From CAWAYR01 sp050250955 (lineage in GTDB: Bacteria; Acidobacteriota; Vicinamibacteria; Vicinamibacterales; UBA2999), in NCBI GenBank assembly GCA_050250955.1, contig JBFWNR010000004.1, forward strand, positions 124,001 through 188,000: DNA of 64,000 bases, read 5' to 3'. Both the position numbers and the translations under genes were made by a program. Shown piece after piece: positions 8,490 through 17,679 of the stretch (position 1 is its first letter; the number at the start of each line of letters is the position of its first letter). Under the pieces are notes generated by a model that had not been told where the DNA came from, did not search any database, and saw only the letters and a program-made list of their open reading frames with translations.

Positions 8490-8672
8490 CTACCCCTTGC
8501 TCTTGCGGCGGGCGAACAGCAGGGTCAGGATGGCCAACAACGCCTCGTCCACGAAGGGAATGACGTCGGGGATCAGCAGGTCGAGGCCGAGCAGGGTCGC
8601 CGCCGCCAGGAACAGCCGCGGCGTGGCCATGCCGCCGAGGAATCGCCCGAGAGCGCTCTGCGGTGTCTCCAC
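8490..8672 (-). CDS. Small membrane protein, DUF6116-like
   Basis: 60 aa: METPQSALGRFLGG, then RLFLAAATLLGLDLLIPDVI and PFVDEALLAILTLLFARRK. The pattern of a short helix, a LDLLIPDxIPFVDE core and a second hydrophobic helix with a basic tail resembles the DUF6116 family of small inner-membrane proteins, from memory of that family. No function is known. It ends 10 nt upstream of the ggt start on the same strand, so it could share a transcript with ggt. Confidence 0.65.
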   Translation of the reverse strand: METPQSALGRFLGGMATPRLFLAAATLLGLDLLIPDVIPFVDEALLAILTLLFARRKSKG

Positions 8673-8695
8673 AGGGCCAGCTTAGCAGGTGTCCA

Positions 8696-8737
8696 ACCGC
8701 CAGCCGCCAGCCGCCAGCCGCCAGCCGCCAGCCGCTA
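8696..8737 (-). repeat. Six-copy heptamer tandem repeat starting at the rhodanese stop codon
   Basis: Read on the minus strand from 8737, the sequence is TAGCGGC followed by four TGGCGGC and one TGGCGGT (42 nt). The first three bases are the TAG stop of the rhodanese gene. Same unit and same stop-codon anchoring as at 3161 and 31411. Confidence 0.85.
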
Positions 8738-9643
8738 CTCCTTCGTCTTGATCGGCGTGTCGTCCCGGTTGCCCCACTCCTCCCAGGCGCCGTAGTAATT
8801 TCGCAACTTGGTGAGGTCGTGGCCCAGCAGGGCCAGCGTGAACAGGTCGTGGCTGGCCCGCATGCCCACCTGGCAGTAGACGACCACCGCGTCGCTCCGG
8901 CCGATGCCCTTGCCGCGCCACAGTGCGGCGATCTCGGCCGGCGACCTGAAGGTCAGGCGACCCGGGACGAGCGTGTCCTCCCAGTACACCGGGATCGACG
9001 ATTCGATGAAGCCGCCGCGCTTGATGCCGCGCAGGTCCTTGCCGTCGATCTCGTTCTGGGTCCGCGCATCGACGAGCTTGATCGCGGGATTGCCGATCGC
9101 CGCCTTGACGTCGTCGGCCGTGGCCACCCCGACCGTTCCAGCCTTTACCGTGAAGGTGACGTTGGCGACTGGCAGGGGAGCGGCGGTGGTGGTCACCCGC
9201 GTGTCGGTGGTCCAGTTGGCCCAGCCGCCGTCGAGCAGCGCGACGTTGGCGTGGCCGTAGTGGTTCAGGATCCACCACAGCCGCGCCGCGTAGATGCCGC
9301 CGCGCTCGTCGTAGGCGACGACGCGGGTCTGGTTGGAAATCCCCAGCCGCTGCATCAGGGCCGCGAACTCCTCCGGGGTCGGCAGGAAGGTCGGCGGCCG
9401 GTTGGCGACGCGGATGGCGTTGTTGTCGAGCCACACCGCGCCGGGGATGTGGCCGGCGTCGTAGCCGCGCGGCCGCATGTCGACGATGCGCAGGTTGGGT
9501 TCGAAGAGATGCGTGGACAGCCACTCGGCGTCGACCAGCAGCTCGGGTCGGGCGAAGCGGGCCGGCGCCGATTGGGCGCCGGCCACGCCGGCGAAGGAAG
9601 CGGTCAGGCCGAGGGCGAGCAGCAGCGTGCGCATGCCGGCCAT
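8735..9643 (-). CDS. Exported tandem-rhodanese sulfurtransferase (thiosulfate/3-mercaptopyruvate type)
   Basis: 302 aa from the ATG at 9643 (MAGMRTLLLALGLTASF); the ATG at 9634 is equally possible and gives a classic signal peptide ending AGAQ. Two rhodanese domains follow. The N-terminal one (LRIVDMRPRGYDAGHIPGAVWLD, VVAYDERGGIYAARLWW) has the usual inactive loop. The C-terminal one carries the active-site loop CQVGMRASHD after VVVY, the position of the persulfide cysteine. Such enzymes move sulfane sulfur to cyanide or thiols; here it would act in the periplasm. It is followed directly by the heptamer repeat. Regulation is not evident. Confidence 0.88.
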   Translation of the reverse strand: MAGMRTLLLALGLTASFAGVAGAQSAPARFARPELLVDAEWLSTHLFEPNLRIVDMRPRGYDAGHIPGAVWLDNNAIRVANRPPTFLPTPEEFAALMQRLGISNQTRVVAYDERGGIYAARLWWILNHYGHANVALLDGGWANWTTDTRVTTTAAPLPVANVTFTVKAGTVGVATADDVKAAIGNPAIKLVDARTQNEIDGKDLRGIKRGGFIESSIPVYWEDTLVPGRLTFRSPAEIAALWRGKGIGRSDAVVVYCQVGMRASHDLFTLALLGHDLTKLRNYYGAWEEWGNRDDTPIKTKE

Positions 9644-9681
9644 TGTAGTCGTGGCGTGCGGTCTGGCACCGGACGGTATGG

Positions 9682-11052
9682 TCAGGGCCAGACGACGATG
9701 TTGTCGATCCCCACCGGGTTGCCTCCGCACGTCGGGCAGGACGGCGTGGCGGGGTTGGTCACCGTGATCAGCAGGGTGTCGATGAGGGCGGTCGAATGCG
9801 GGTTGGCGACGGTGGCGAAGTTGCCGAACGTGTTGGGCACCGTGGCGACAACGCTGAACACCGGCGCGCCGCCGAGCGTGCCGGTGAGCACGTAGGGAAT
9901 CGGCGTCACCGACGAGTAGAGATCCACCGAACTCAGGCGGAACGTCGAGCCGCCGGCGGTCACCCGGACGCTGCCGCTCACCTCGGTATCGAACAGTGGG
10001 CGGACTAGCTGAATCGACGGCGCCGGCCGCCCGTAGCTCGCCAGCACGGTCCAATCACCGGAGATCGGCTCCACGAGCAACCCCTGCTCACTGTGGCTCG
10101 TGAACGGGGTGCCGTTGGTCCCCGGCAGGCTCGCGAACGTCACGGCCGTCGTGCCAGGCAGCGGCGGCCCCACGGTGAAGGCCAGGTCGCTGGACGCCGG
10201 CCCGGCGGCCTGGGGGGTCGCGCCGCGCACCCGCACGTAGTAGGTGCCGGCCGGCACGTTGCTGACGTCGAACCGGGTGGGTAGCGCGGCCAGCGGCAGC
10301 GTCGCGATGTTGGCGAGGCGGGGCGCCGTGCCCGCTTCCAGCACGTAGCTGGTCGGCGCCACGCCCGGCGCAGCAGAGTTCCACAACAGCCGCAATTGAT
10401 CGCCGATGACGCTCGATGCCAGGCCGGTCGGCGCTTCCGGCACCTGCACGTGGAGCACCACTTCATTGGAGGCCAGGCTGAGCCCGCAGTTGTTTCGAGC
10501 GTGCACCCGGACGTAGTAGGCCCCGGCGGCGACCGCCGCGGCGAGCGACGGCGTGCTGCCGACGTCGCCGGCGAAGACATCCGCCGTGCCGGACGCGTGC
10601 CCTGCGATGAGCCGGAACGGTCCCGTGCCCGTCCACTGTAGAGTGACGGCGGTGCCGACGACGGTTGCAGCTAAGGCGGCCGGGGCCGCCGGCAGCTGGC
10701 AAGCGGCGCCGACGGTGACGACGACATCAGGCGTCGGTGCGCTGGTGCCGATGCCGTTGGCGGCGCGCACGCGCACGAAGTAGTTGCCGGTCGGCACGCC
10801 GGCTACCGGCAGGGTGGTGACCGGGCCGACCGCGAACATGCCGAGGTCGCTCAGCCCTGGTGTCGAACCGACCTCGACGAGGTAGCTGGTCGGCGGCGGG
10901 AACGACGCCCCCCAGGACAGGGTGACGCCGTTGCCGACCACCTGGGCCGAGAGGGGCCCGGGGGCGTCGGGGACGGATTGGGCCGCCGCCGGGACAACCG
11001 AGACCGCTGCGGTCAGCGTGAGGACGAGCGCAACACGGATCCGCGAACCCAT
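9682..11052 (-). CDS. Secreted protein with three fibronectin type III-like repeats
   Basis: 456 aa, signal peptide MGSRIRVALVLTLTAAVSVVPAAAQ. Three ~90-residue FN3-like repeats follow; each has the A-strand PDAPGPLSA / PAAPAALAAT / PEAPTGLASS, a central VTLSW, VTLQW or LRLLW, a SYLVEVGSTPG-type strand and GNYFVRVRA, GAYYVRVHA or GTYYVRVRG. The C-terminal ~150 residues are a different beta-rich domain ending in SCPTCGGNPVGIDNIVVWP, with a CxxC that could form a disulfide. No enzyme motif is seen; it is likely a surface or extracellular binding protein. A strong Shine-Dalgarno (AAGGGGG) precedes the ATG at 11052. Confidence 0.82.
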   Translation of the reverse strand: MGSRIRVALVLTLTAAVSVVPAAAQSVPDAPGPLSAQVVGNGVTLSWGASFPPPTSYLVEVGSTPGLSDLGMFAVGPVTTLPVAGVPTGNYFVRVRAANGIGTSAPTPDVVVTVGAACQLPAAPAALAATVVGTAVTLQWTGTGPFRLIAGHASGTADVFAGDVGSTPSLAAAVAAGAYYVRVHARNNCGLSLASNEVVLHVQVPEAPTGLASSVIGDQLRLLWNSAAPGVAPTSYVLEAGTAPRLANIATLPLAALPTRFDVSNVPAGTYYVRVRGATPQAAGPASSDLAFTVGPPLPGTTAVTFASLPGTNGTPFTSHSEQGLLVEPISGDWTVLASYGRPAPSIQLVRPLFDTEVSGSVRVTAGGSTFRLSSVDLYSSVTPIPYVLTGTLGGAPVFSVVATVPNTFGNFATVANPHSTALIDTLLITVTNPATPSCPTCGGNPVGIDNIVVWP

Positions 11053-11163
11053 GGACGACCCCCTTCGACTGGTTGTGCGCGTCAGCTACGTCCTGGTGGG
11101 CGCGGGGGGACACCCATCCGGACCTGGCGCGACGTTCTCCTCACCCGACCGCCGGCGACATCG

Positions 11164-12189
11164 CTATCGGCCGATGAGCAGCGACACGGCGGCGCCGAAT
11201 CCGCCGAGGCGATCCTCGTCGAACGCCGCCGAGGCACCCGATTCGCCCAGCCCGCCGCCGACCTGACGGTAGCGCAGGTCGCCGCGCAGGTGGAGCCACC
11301 GGGCCGCCGTCACCTCGAAGCCGGCGCGGACCACGAAGCCCACCTTGCGTTCGTCCACGTCCTCGTCCTCGTCGGCGAAGTCCGAGGTCTCCTCGTAGCG
11401 GAAGAACGTCGCGCCGGCGGCGACGTAGGGCGTAACCCGGCCGACCGGTGCCCGCCAGCCCATCACGGCGTCGATCGGGGTCATCGTGATTTCCACCGGA
11501 ATGCCGAGCGGGAACACGTCGTCGTTGAACACGAACACGCGCTCGCCATCGACCTTCGCGCGTTCGATCGCGCCCTCGACGAACAGCCCGCGCCACAGGT
11601 TGGTGAACTGGATGCCGCCGCCGTAGGCGGTGACGACATCCGACCCGGTGATGGCGTCGAAGCTCTCGCTGGCGGCCATGCGATCGGCGGCGACGGTGCC
11701 GAACAGGCGGATGCCGGGCCGCGCCACGGACGCCGGGCGGCGGCGGGCGGGTCTGGCCGCCGGGGGCGGCGCCTGGCCCGCGGCGGCCTCCGGTGGCGTG
11801 GCGAGCCCGGCCGGCGGGGGCGGCGGCATCTCGGCGGCATCGCGGATGCGCACGAACTGCGACTCGATCCACGCCGTCCGCCGCCCGAACCGCGGGTCGT
11901 CGAAGGTCACCTGCAGCCAGTCGCCCTTGCGATCGAGCAGCGTCAGCGGAGTGGCTGCCGGCAGCGTGCGCAGCGGAGTACGGCTGGCGTCGGGCAGGAG
12001 GTACACCGGCGCGTCGGCGGCGACGATCGCGGCGGCGCCGAAGACCTCCTGGGCGACGGCAGGGCGAGGTGCTGCCAGGGCACAAGCGGCGACCACGGCG
12101 GCCATGGACATCGCGCGGGCGATCGTCGCGGCACGTCGAGGCGAGGCCGGGAGTGCGGGAGCGGCGACGACGGCGGCGGGTGTGGTCAC
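11164..12189 (-). CDS. Exported SH3-domain plus beta-barrel outer-membrane protein
   Basis: 341 aa from GTG 12189; an ATG at 12111 is the alternative start and gives a shorter signal peptide without basic residues. The signal ends at PAVAQ. A bacterial SH3-like domain follows (VYLLPDASRTPLRTLPAATPL, GDWLQVTF, RTAWIESQFV), then a proline/alanine linker of about 40 residues and a C-terminal ~190-residue antiparallel beta domain (GIRLFGTVAADR, VEGAIERAKV, GRVTPYVAAGATF, HLRGDLRYRQ) typical of OmpA/OmpX-like eight-stranded barrels. The SH3 part suggests peptidoglycan or peptide binding. Start uncertain; the family has no precise name. Confidence 0.7.
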   Translation of the reverse strand: MTTPAAVVAAPALPASPRRAATIARAMSMAAVVAACALAAPRPAVAQEVFGAAAIVAADAPVYLLPDASRTPLRTLPAATPLTLLDRKGDWLQVTFDDPRFGRRTAWIESQFVRIRDAAEMPPPPPAGLATPPEAAAGQAPPPAARPARRRPASVARPGIRLFGTVAADRMAASESFDAITGSDVVTAYGGGIQFTNLWRGLFVEGAIERAKVDGERVFVFNDDVFPLGIPVEITMTPIDAVMGWRAPVGRVTPYVAAGATFFRYEETSDFADEDEDVDERKVGFVVRAGFEVTAARWLHLRGDLRYRQVGGGLGESGASAAFDEDRLGGFGAAVSLLIGR

Positions 12190-12254
12190 CCCTTGAGAAT
12201 AGATGAGAGCCGCCGGTCGGCGCGACAGGAAGCCGATGGTGGCGGCCACTGCGG

Positions 12255-13124
12255 TCACGGATGGCGCACGACGGTCCGCTCGTCGCCCCAGCCGGCGACG
12301 TCGGGCGCCGGCGGCGGCAGGATCTGGCGAAGATAGGCGTCGGCCCCCTTGGCCTGCTGCCACTGCGCGGGGTAGCCGAGCGACACCTCCTCGAAACGCA
12401 CGCCGTCGCGCCAGCGGGTACTGCGCATGTGGAGGTGACCGGACACGACCACGTCCACCGGGTGGCTGGTGTGCCAGTCGGCCGTGCGTCTCGTCCCGCA
12501 CCAGATCGTGAAGCGGGGGATGCGGGGCAGGACCGCCAGATCGGGCCTGAGCGGGTAGTGGTTGACGAGCACCAGGCGGTGGCCCGGGGGCACGGCCTCG
12601 AGGCGCGCCGCGGTGTAGGCCAGCCGCGCGTCGCACCACTCGCCGCGGGTGGCGAAGGGGGCGGGGGAGAGCAGCACCTCGTCGGCGCACTGCACGCCGG
12701 TGGCGGCCGCCCACGCGACCGCGGCGTCGGCGTCGAGACCGTCGGGCGCGAACGAGTAGTCGTAGAGCGTGAAGCAGGGCGCGATGACGACCGGCACCGG
12801 CCCCGGCCAGACGACGAAGGGATCCTCGGGCGTCGCCACGCCGCGAGCCCGGCACGCCTCGACCAGGCGGCGGTAGTGGCCCTCGCCGCGACGCGCGTCC
12901 GGCCACTGGCGCGGCGTCCACAAGTCGTGGTTGCCCGGTGTCCAGATGACGCGGGCGAAGCGTGCCGTCACGACGTCGAGCACCATGTCGAGCTGGGCCA
13001 GGGTGTCGCCGGTGTCGCCGGCGACGATCAGCCAGTCGTCGGGCCGCGGCCTGAGCGCCTCGACGGCGCGGCGGTTGACGTCGAACCCGACGTGCAGGTC
13101 GCTGAGGGCCCAGACCGTCGTCAC
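12255..13124 (-). CDS. Metallophosphoesterase (calcineurin-like)
   Basis: 289 aa from GTG 13124, which overlaps the stop of the upstream phosphopantetheinyl transferase gene (GTGA), so the two are coupled. Metal-site motifs are in the expected order: DLHVGF near the N-terminus, GDTGD around residue 40, GNHDLW around residue 70, NHYPL and a C-terminal GHLH. This is the full dinuclear metal set of the calcineurin-like superfamily, consistent with hydrolysis of a phosphodiester or phosphomonoester in the cytoplasm. There is no signal peptide. The substrate is not identifiable from sequence. Internal GDTLAQLDMVLDVV suggests the intact fold. Confidence 0.85.
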   Translation of the reverse strand: MTTVWALSDLHVGFDVNRRAVEALRPRPDDWLIVAGDTGDTLAQLDMVLDVVTARFARVIWTPGNHDLWTPRQWPDARRGEGHYRRLVEACRARGVATPEDPFVVWPGPVPVVIAPCFTLYDYSFAPDGLDADAAVAWAAATGVQCADEVLLSPAPFATRGEWCDARLAYTAARLEAVPPGHRLVLVNHYPLRPDLAVLPRIPRFTIWCGTRRTADWHTSHPVDVVVSGHLHMRSTRWRDGVRFEEVSLGYPAQWQQAKGADAYLRQILPPPAPDVAGWGDERTVVRHP

Positions 13125-13843
13125 GGCAGCAGGTCGGCGGCGGCGAGGTGGCGCAGGGTCACCGGCAGGTCGTCGCCGGTGCGCGACACGGCCAGGGCCA
13201 GCCGGTGCGTCGGGGTCGGCCAGGCCTGCCGGAACTGCCAGCGCTCGGCCCGGTCGTCGAACCCGTCGGCGAAGGCGATGGCCGGCGCGCGATCGGCGGC
13301 GAGGGTGAACGCGAAGCGATCCAGCGGGATCGCCAGGCCCAGGCCGCGGGCCTTGATGTAGGCCTCCTTCAGCGTCCAGTAGTCGAAGAAGGCGCGCGGC
13401 TGGTCGGCCGCCGGCAGGGCGCGCAGCGCCGCCACCTCGGCGGGCGCGAAGTAGCGCTCGGGTACCTCGTCGAGCACCTGGCGGCTCACCGCTTCGACGT
13501 CGACGCCGACGTCGTGGCCGCGGACCACCGCGAGCACCACCAGGCCGTCGGTGTGCGACACGTTGAAGCGCAGCGGCGGCGCACCGGCCTGCGCGTCGAT
13601 GACGAACGGACACTGGTGGGCGTTGGTGACGAACCGCCAGTCGCGCGGCGCCGTCGGGCCGTAGCGGGACAGCGTCGTGCGCACCAGCGCCCGCGTGACG
13701 ACGAAGGCATCGCGGTCGCGGGCGCGGACGTACCGCCGGCCGCGGGCGGCCTCGTCGGCGGTGAGCCAGGTGGCCATGCGGACGACCTGGTCGGGGCCGA
13801 CCGCGCCGGTGTCGACCGCCCAGATGTCCACGCCCGCTGCCAT
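13121..13843 (-). CDS. 4'-phosphopantetheinyl transferase, Sfp-type
   Basis: 240 aa from ATG 13843; an upstream in-frame start at 13897 would overlap the DedA gene and adds a low-complexity leader, so it is not preferred. Family motifs: LRFNVSHTDGLVVLAV, VGVDVE, and WTLKEAYIKARGLG, which carry the Mg-binding acidic residues and the lysine of Sfp-type transferases. It would move 4'-phosphopantetheine from CoA to an acyl or peptidyl carrier protein. No PKS, NRPS or carrier protein lies in the window, so its client is elsewhere. It lies 7 nt after the DedA-like gene and overlaps the metallophosphoesterase start, forming a three-gene minus-strand unit. Confidence 0.9.
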   Translation of the reverse strand: MAAGVDIWAVDTGAVGPDQVVRMATWLTADEAARGRRYVRARDRDAFVVTRALVRTTLSRYGPTAPRDWRFVTNAHQCPFVIDAQAGAPPLRFNVSHTDGLVVLAVVRGHDVGVDVEAVSRQVLDEVPERYFAPAEVAALRALPAADQPRAFFDYWTLKEAYIKARGLGLAIPLDRFAFTLAADRAPAIAFADGFDDRAERWQFRQAWPTPTHRLALAVSRTGDDLPVTLRHLAAADLLP

Positions 13844-13850
13844 CGAGCGA

Positions 13851-14447
13851 TTATCCCCGACCGCCGCGTCGCCGCCGCCACCACACGATGGCGGCAATGG
13901 TCAGGGCGCTGGCGGCGATCGCCGCGGCGATGGTCGGGCCGTCGCGCTCGAAGGCGGCGATGGCCCGCGCCCCGTAGGTGGCGGCGCCGAGCGCCTCGAG
14001 CCCGTGCCGCCCGCCGCGTCCGAGGGCGAGGGCCAGCGCGAACCGCCACACCGGCAGGCCGGTGGCGCCGGCCAGCAGCGCGAAGATCTTGAAGGGCAGC
14101 GGCGGCGGCAGGAACGCGGTCACCAGGATCGTGCCGAAGGCGCTCCGCGCGTACCAGCGCACCGCCGTTGCCGCCCGCGGCCCGGCGAAGCGACGCTCGA
14201 GCAGCGCCCGCCCGCCGCGCCGGCCGATCCCATAGAGCGGCAGCGAGCCGAGGACGGCGGCAGCGACGCCGGCGCCGGCGTACCACCACCAGCGCAGCGG
14301 ACGCAGCGCCGAGAGGTACAGGATGAGCGCGTCGGTGGCGTTGGGCAGCGGCAGCGCCAGCGAGTCGACCAGCGCGACGACGAAGACGCCCGCGGCGCCA
14401 GCACCGTCGGCCCAGGCGCGCAGCGCCGCCGCGAACTCCCGCATCAT
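13851..14447 (-). CDS. DedA/VTT-family membrane protein (YqaA-like)
   Basis: About 198 aa; start taken at ATG 14447, with ATG 14444 and 14459 also in frame. Membrane segments: GVFVVALVDSLALPLPNATDALILYLSA, WWYAGAGVAAAVLGSLPLYGIG, TILVTAFLPPPLPFKIFALLAGATGL and TIAAAIAASALTIAAIVWW. The GSxxxYxxGRRGG loop and the FxPPPxPFK segment match VTT-domain (SNARE-associated/DedA) proteins, which include lipid carrier translocases in the inner membrane. The specific substrate is unknown. It is divergent from glpF and heads the PPTase-metallophosphoesterase run. Confidence 0.82.
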   Translation of the reverse strand: MMREFAAALRAWADGAGAAGVFVVALVDSLALPLPNATDALILYLSALRPLRWWWYAGAGVAAAVLGSLPLYGIGRRGGRALLERRFAGPRAATAVRWYARSAFGTILVTAFLPPPLPFKIFALLAGATGLPVWRFALALALGRGGRHGLEALGAATYGARAIAAFERDGPTIAAAIAASALTIAAIVWWRRRRGGRG

Positions 14448-14504
14448 GGCCGCCGGCATTGTAGCGGTCCCGTCGCGGGGCTTCCGGCCCGCCGGCGGCG
14501 CTGC

Positions 14505-14510
14505 CATAAT
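14505..14510 (+). promoter_or_regulatory. -10 box for glpFK
   Basis: CATAAT matches the sigma-70 -10 box at five of six positions and is the only AT-rich hexamer in the gap between the divergent DedA-like and glpF genes. The expected transcription start is around 14517, so the ATG at 14509, which overlaps this box, is unlikely and the ATG at 14527 is preferred. No good -35 is visible. Confidence 0.4.
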
Positions 14511-14526
14511 GCCGCGGGCCCGCATC

Positions 14527-15299
14527 ATGTCGCGCGAACTCGTCCGGGAAGTGGCCGCCGAATGCTTCGGCACGGCCGTGCTCATCGCCTTCGGCGTCGG
14601 CGTCGTCGCCCAGACCGTGCTCAGTGCCGGCGCCAACGGCTCGTATCTGGGGATCAACCTCGGCTGGGGGCTCGCCGTCGTCTTCGGGGTCCTGGTGGCC
14701 GGCGGGGTGTCGGGGGCGCACATCAACCCCGCGGTCACGCTGGCGCTGGCCGTGCACCGCGGCCTGCCGTGGCGCAAGGTCGGCCCGTACGTGGCGGCGC
14801 AGGTCATCGGCGCCTTCCTCGGCGCCGCGGTGGTGTATCTGGTCTACCGCGAGGCCTTCGCCGCCTTCGACGGCGGCATCCGGGCGGTGGTCGGCGAGCG
14901 GGGCACCGCCGGCATCTTCGCCACCTACCCGCAGCCGTTCCTGTCGCTCACCGGCGGGCTGGTGGATCAGATCGTCGGCACCGCGCTGCTGGTGGTCGGC
15001 GTCTTCGCCATCGGCGACAGCCGCAACGTCGGCGTGCCCGGGTGGCTGGGGCCGGTGCTGGTCGGCGCGCTGGTGGTCGTCATCGGCGTCGCGTTCGGCT
15101 TCAACGCCGGCTACGCCATCAACCCGGCCCGCGACTTCGGGCCGCGCCTGTTCACGGCGGTGGCGGGGTGGGGCGGCGAGGTGTTCCGCGCCGGCAACGG
15201 CTGGTGGTGGGTGCCGATTCTGGGGCCATGCATCGGTGCCCTGCTCGGCGGTGCGGTGTACGACCTGGCGATTACCCGCCTCCACCCGGAGCCTGCGCG

Positions 15300-15303
<4 letters not shown>
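14527..15303 (+). CDS. glpF: Glycerol facilitator (aquaglyceroporin)
   Basis: 258 aa. Two half-pore motifs are present: GAHINPAVTLALAV in the first half and GYAINPARDFGPR in the second. Aspartate after the second NPAR is the marker separating glycerol facilitators from water-only channels, so this should pass glycerol. Six hydrophobic helices are spread evenly (AAECFGTAVLIAFGVGVVA, GLAVVFGVLVAGG, YVAAQVIGAFLGAAVVYLV, IVGTALLVVGVFAI, GPVLVGALVVVIGVAFG, WVPILGPCIGALLGGAVYD). The stop overlaps the glycerol kinase start (ATGA), so uptake and phosphorylation are coupled in one operon. Confidence 0.95.
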
Positions 15304-16802
<1,499 letters not shown>

Positions 16803-16813
16803 CTCGATGTCTC

Positions 16814-16866
16814 GGTGCCAGGCACGAACAGCGTTCGGGTTTCGAACACTGTTCGTGCCTGGCACC
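16814..16866. terminator. 24-bp stem hairpin / REP-like palindrome between convergent genes
   Basis: Arms at 16814-16837 and 16843-16866 pair over 24 bp with one mismatch around a 5-nt loop. The distal part GGTGCCAGGCACGAACAG contains a nested palindrome. It lies exactly between the stops of glpK (+) and the RNA methyltransferase (-), and its last base is the first base of the methyltransferase stop (TAG on the minus strand). No T-tract follows on either strand. It probably works as a bidirectional terminator; the sequence type resembles dispersed GTGCC-palindromes seen in other genomes. Confidence 0.75.
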
Positions 16867-17663
16867 TAACTGGGGCGATCCAGCGCGCTCAGCACGATCG
16901 CCGCTGCCGTCGTCACGTTCAGCGAGTCGAGCCCGCCGTGCATCGGGACGCGCACCTGGAGGTCGGCGGCGGCCCGGGCCGCCGCCGACAGGCCGGGCCC
17001 CTCGGCGCCGACGAGCACCGCGGCCCGGCGCGGCAGGTCGACCGCGTAGAGCGACGGCGCGACCGGGTCTGGTGTGCAGGCGACGATGGTCACTCCGGCG
17101 CCGCGCAGGTCATCGAGCGCGTCGGGCCAGCGTCCCGCGTGGTAGGTCGGCAGCGCCAGCGTGGCTCCCATCGACGTGCGAATCGCCTTCCGGTACAGCG
17201 GGTCGCCGCACCGCGGCCCGAGCAGCACCGCGACGGCGCCCAGCGCCGCGCCGGCGCGGAACAGCCCGCCGACGTTGTCGGGGTTGTTCACGCCTTCGAG
17301 CACCAGGACGCGGTCCACGGTGGCGAGATCGCGCGGCGGCCATCGGACCGGGGCCGGGCGTTCGGCCAGCGCCAGACAGCCGCGGTGGATGTTGAAGCCG
17401 GCGACCGCGTTCATCGTGTCCTGGGCGGCCACGTAGACCGGCACCTCGGGCGGCACCCGGACGATCACGTCGGACATCGCCGCCTGGGCCGCCGGCGTCA
17501 GCAGCACCGAGTGCAGTCGGTGGCTGGCGAGCGCGACCAGCCGGGCGACGACCAGCCGGCCCTCGGCGACGAACAGCCCGCGGGCCGCCAGCCGATCGGG
17601 ATGGGCCAGGTCGCGGTAGGCGTCCAGGGCCGGCAGCGCCAGCGAGTCGACCGTCACCAGCAC
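16866..17663 (-). CDS. TrmH/SpoU-family RNA 2'-O-ribose methyltransferase
   Basis: 265 aa. The N-terminal ~90 residues fit the substrate-binding domain (RGLFVAEGRLVVARLVA). The SPOUT catalytic domain carries the three family motifs: motif 1 LVLEGVNNPDNVGGLFRAGAALGAVAVLL, motif 2 AVLVGAEGPGLS and motif 3 RVPMHGGLDSLNVTTAAAIVL, which together form the AdoMet-binding knot. The target (23S rRNA or tRNA) cannot be fixed from sequence. The stop codon abuts the hairpin shared with glpK. On the same strand it lies 16 nt downstream of the VWA-protein gene and could be cotranscribed with it. Confidence 0.9.
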   Translation of the reverse strand: MLVTVDSLALPALDAYRDLAHPDRLAARGLFVAEGRLVVARLVALASHRLHSVLLTPAAQAAMSDVIVRVPPEVPVYVAAQDTMNAVAGFNIHRGCLALAERPAPVRWPPRDLATVDRVLVLEGVNNPDNVGGLFRAGAALGAVAVLLGPRCGDPLYRKAIRTSMGATLALPTYHAGRWPDALDDLRGAGVTIVACTPDPVAPSLYAVDLPRRAAVLVGAEGPGLSAAARAAADLQVRVPMHGGLDSLNVTTAAAIVLSALDRPS

Positions 17664-17679
17664 GGCACGACCTCTCCGG

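Noticed and set aside
8696..8737. CRISPR-like array of short identical units
   Set aside because: Units are 7 bp with no spacers, contiguous and anchored at a stop codon; no cas genes.
13844..13897. Extended PPTase start at 13897
   Set aside because: It would overlap the upstream DedA-like gene by 47 nt and add a Gly-rich leader without family similarity.
14509..14511. glpF start at ATG 14509
   Set aside because: It overlaps the CATAAT -10 box; ATG 14527 fits family N-termini and promoter position.
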